The notes below the pieces were generated by a model, which searched no databases, was not told the DNA's origin, and saw nothing but the letters and a program-made list of their open reading frames with translations. 13,605 nt of DNA. Source: Succinatimonas sp. UBA7265 (GTDB lineage Bacteria; Pseudomonadota; Gammaproteobacteria; Enterobacterales; Succinivibrionaceae). How positions within the stretch are numbered: the stretch's first letter is position 1; the number at the start of each line of letters is the position of its first letter. Positions 13,543 to 13,605 of this stretch are shown here, one piece after another. The stretch is from NCBI GenBank assembly GCA_002473165.1, contig DKSD01000059.1, forward strand, positions 65,869-79,473. The letters are read 5' to 3'. The position numbers and the translations under genes were made by a program.

Positions 13543-13568
13543 CGCCGCGCGATCGCGCGGCGTTTTTT
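13543..13568 (+). terminator. Second terminator about 80 bases further on
   Basis: Self-complementary stem CGCCGCGC-GATC-GCGCGGCG followed by six T residues: a strong plus-strand terminator. No open reading frame with a ribosome site lies between it and the first terminator, so it is either a backup stop or the end of a short untranslated RNA. Confidence 0.82.
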
Positions 13569-13605
13569 ATCTGCGCATCAGCGGTGACTGTATAGTTTTC
13601 GCTAT

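Noticed and set aside
1..13605. CRISPR array, transposon, phage or defence genes
   Set aside because: No regularly spaced repeats, no transposase or integrase motifs and no toxin-antitoxin or nuclease genes were found. All protein genes belong to core or common accessory families.

Overview
The window reads as a high-GC gammaproteobacterial chromosome segment. PurF, TrmL, RarA, LolA and CvpA all resemble their enteric counterparts, and the left-pointing block keeps the order ftsK-lolA-rarA-...-serS found in gammaproteobacteria (and also in betaproteobacteria). PurF wording such as EYVYFARPDS and MGTKLAEKI favours Gammaproteobacteria. The exact lineage cannot be read from sequence alone; an anaerobic or gut-type lineage such as Succinivibrionaceae is a guess. 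I see no phage, transposon, CRISPR array, defence island or secretion system. It is mostly housekeeping DNA with some unusual details.

Layout. Positions 1-20 are the 3' end of a tRNA running in from the left, followed by a strong terminator. From 67 to 10358 everything is coded on the minus strand. Read in the direction of transcription it runs: ftsK (DNA translocase), lolA (lipoprotein chaperone) and rarA (AAA+ replication-fork ATPase), which look like one operon; a 266-bp AT-rich gap with a repeated dyad motif; a small MIF-type tautomerase; three hairpins in a row; serS, cvpA and purF, spaced by only a few bases; the purF terminator; and a small exported LprI-like protein. A 185-bp divergent intergenic region (10359-10543) separates ftsK from three plus-strand genes: trmL (tRNA wobble 2'-O-methyltransferase, TTG start), a DedA-family membrane protein, and a sodium:alanine/glycine (AGCS) symporter. 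Each of the last two is followed by a clear intrinsic terminator, and a second terminator lies about 80 bp after that of the symporter.

How the genes fit together. The ftsK-lolA-rarA block links chromosome segregation at division, outer-membrane lipoprotein transport and fork repair only by conserved neighbourhood. The serS-cvpA-purF block ties seryl-tRNA charging to the first committed step of purine synthesis, a combination not found in E. coli, where cvpA-purF sits with folC-dedD. The main points for a second look are the three-copy GCGGAT motif before the tautomerase, the hairpin cluster before serS, an FtsK that stops before the winged-helix wing and carries repeated short motifs in its linker, a beta-clamp-like peptide at the start of RarA, and a marked preference for TTA as the leucine codon before glycine.
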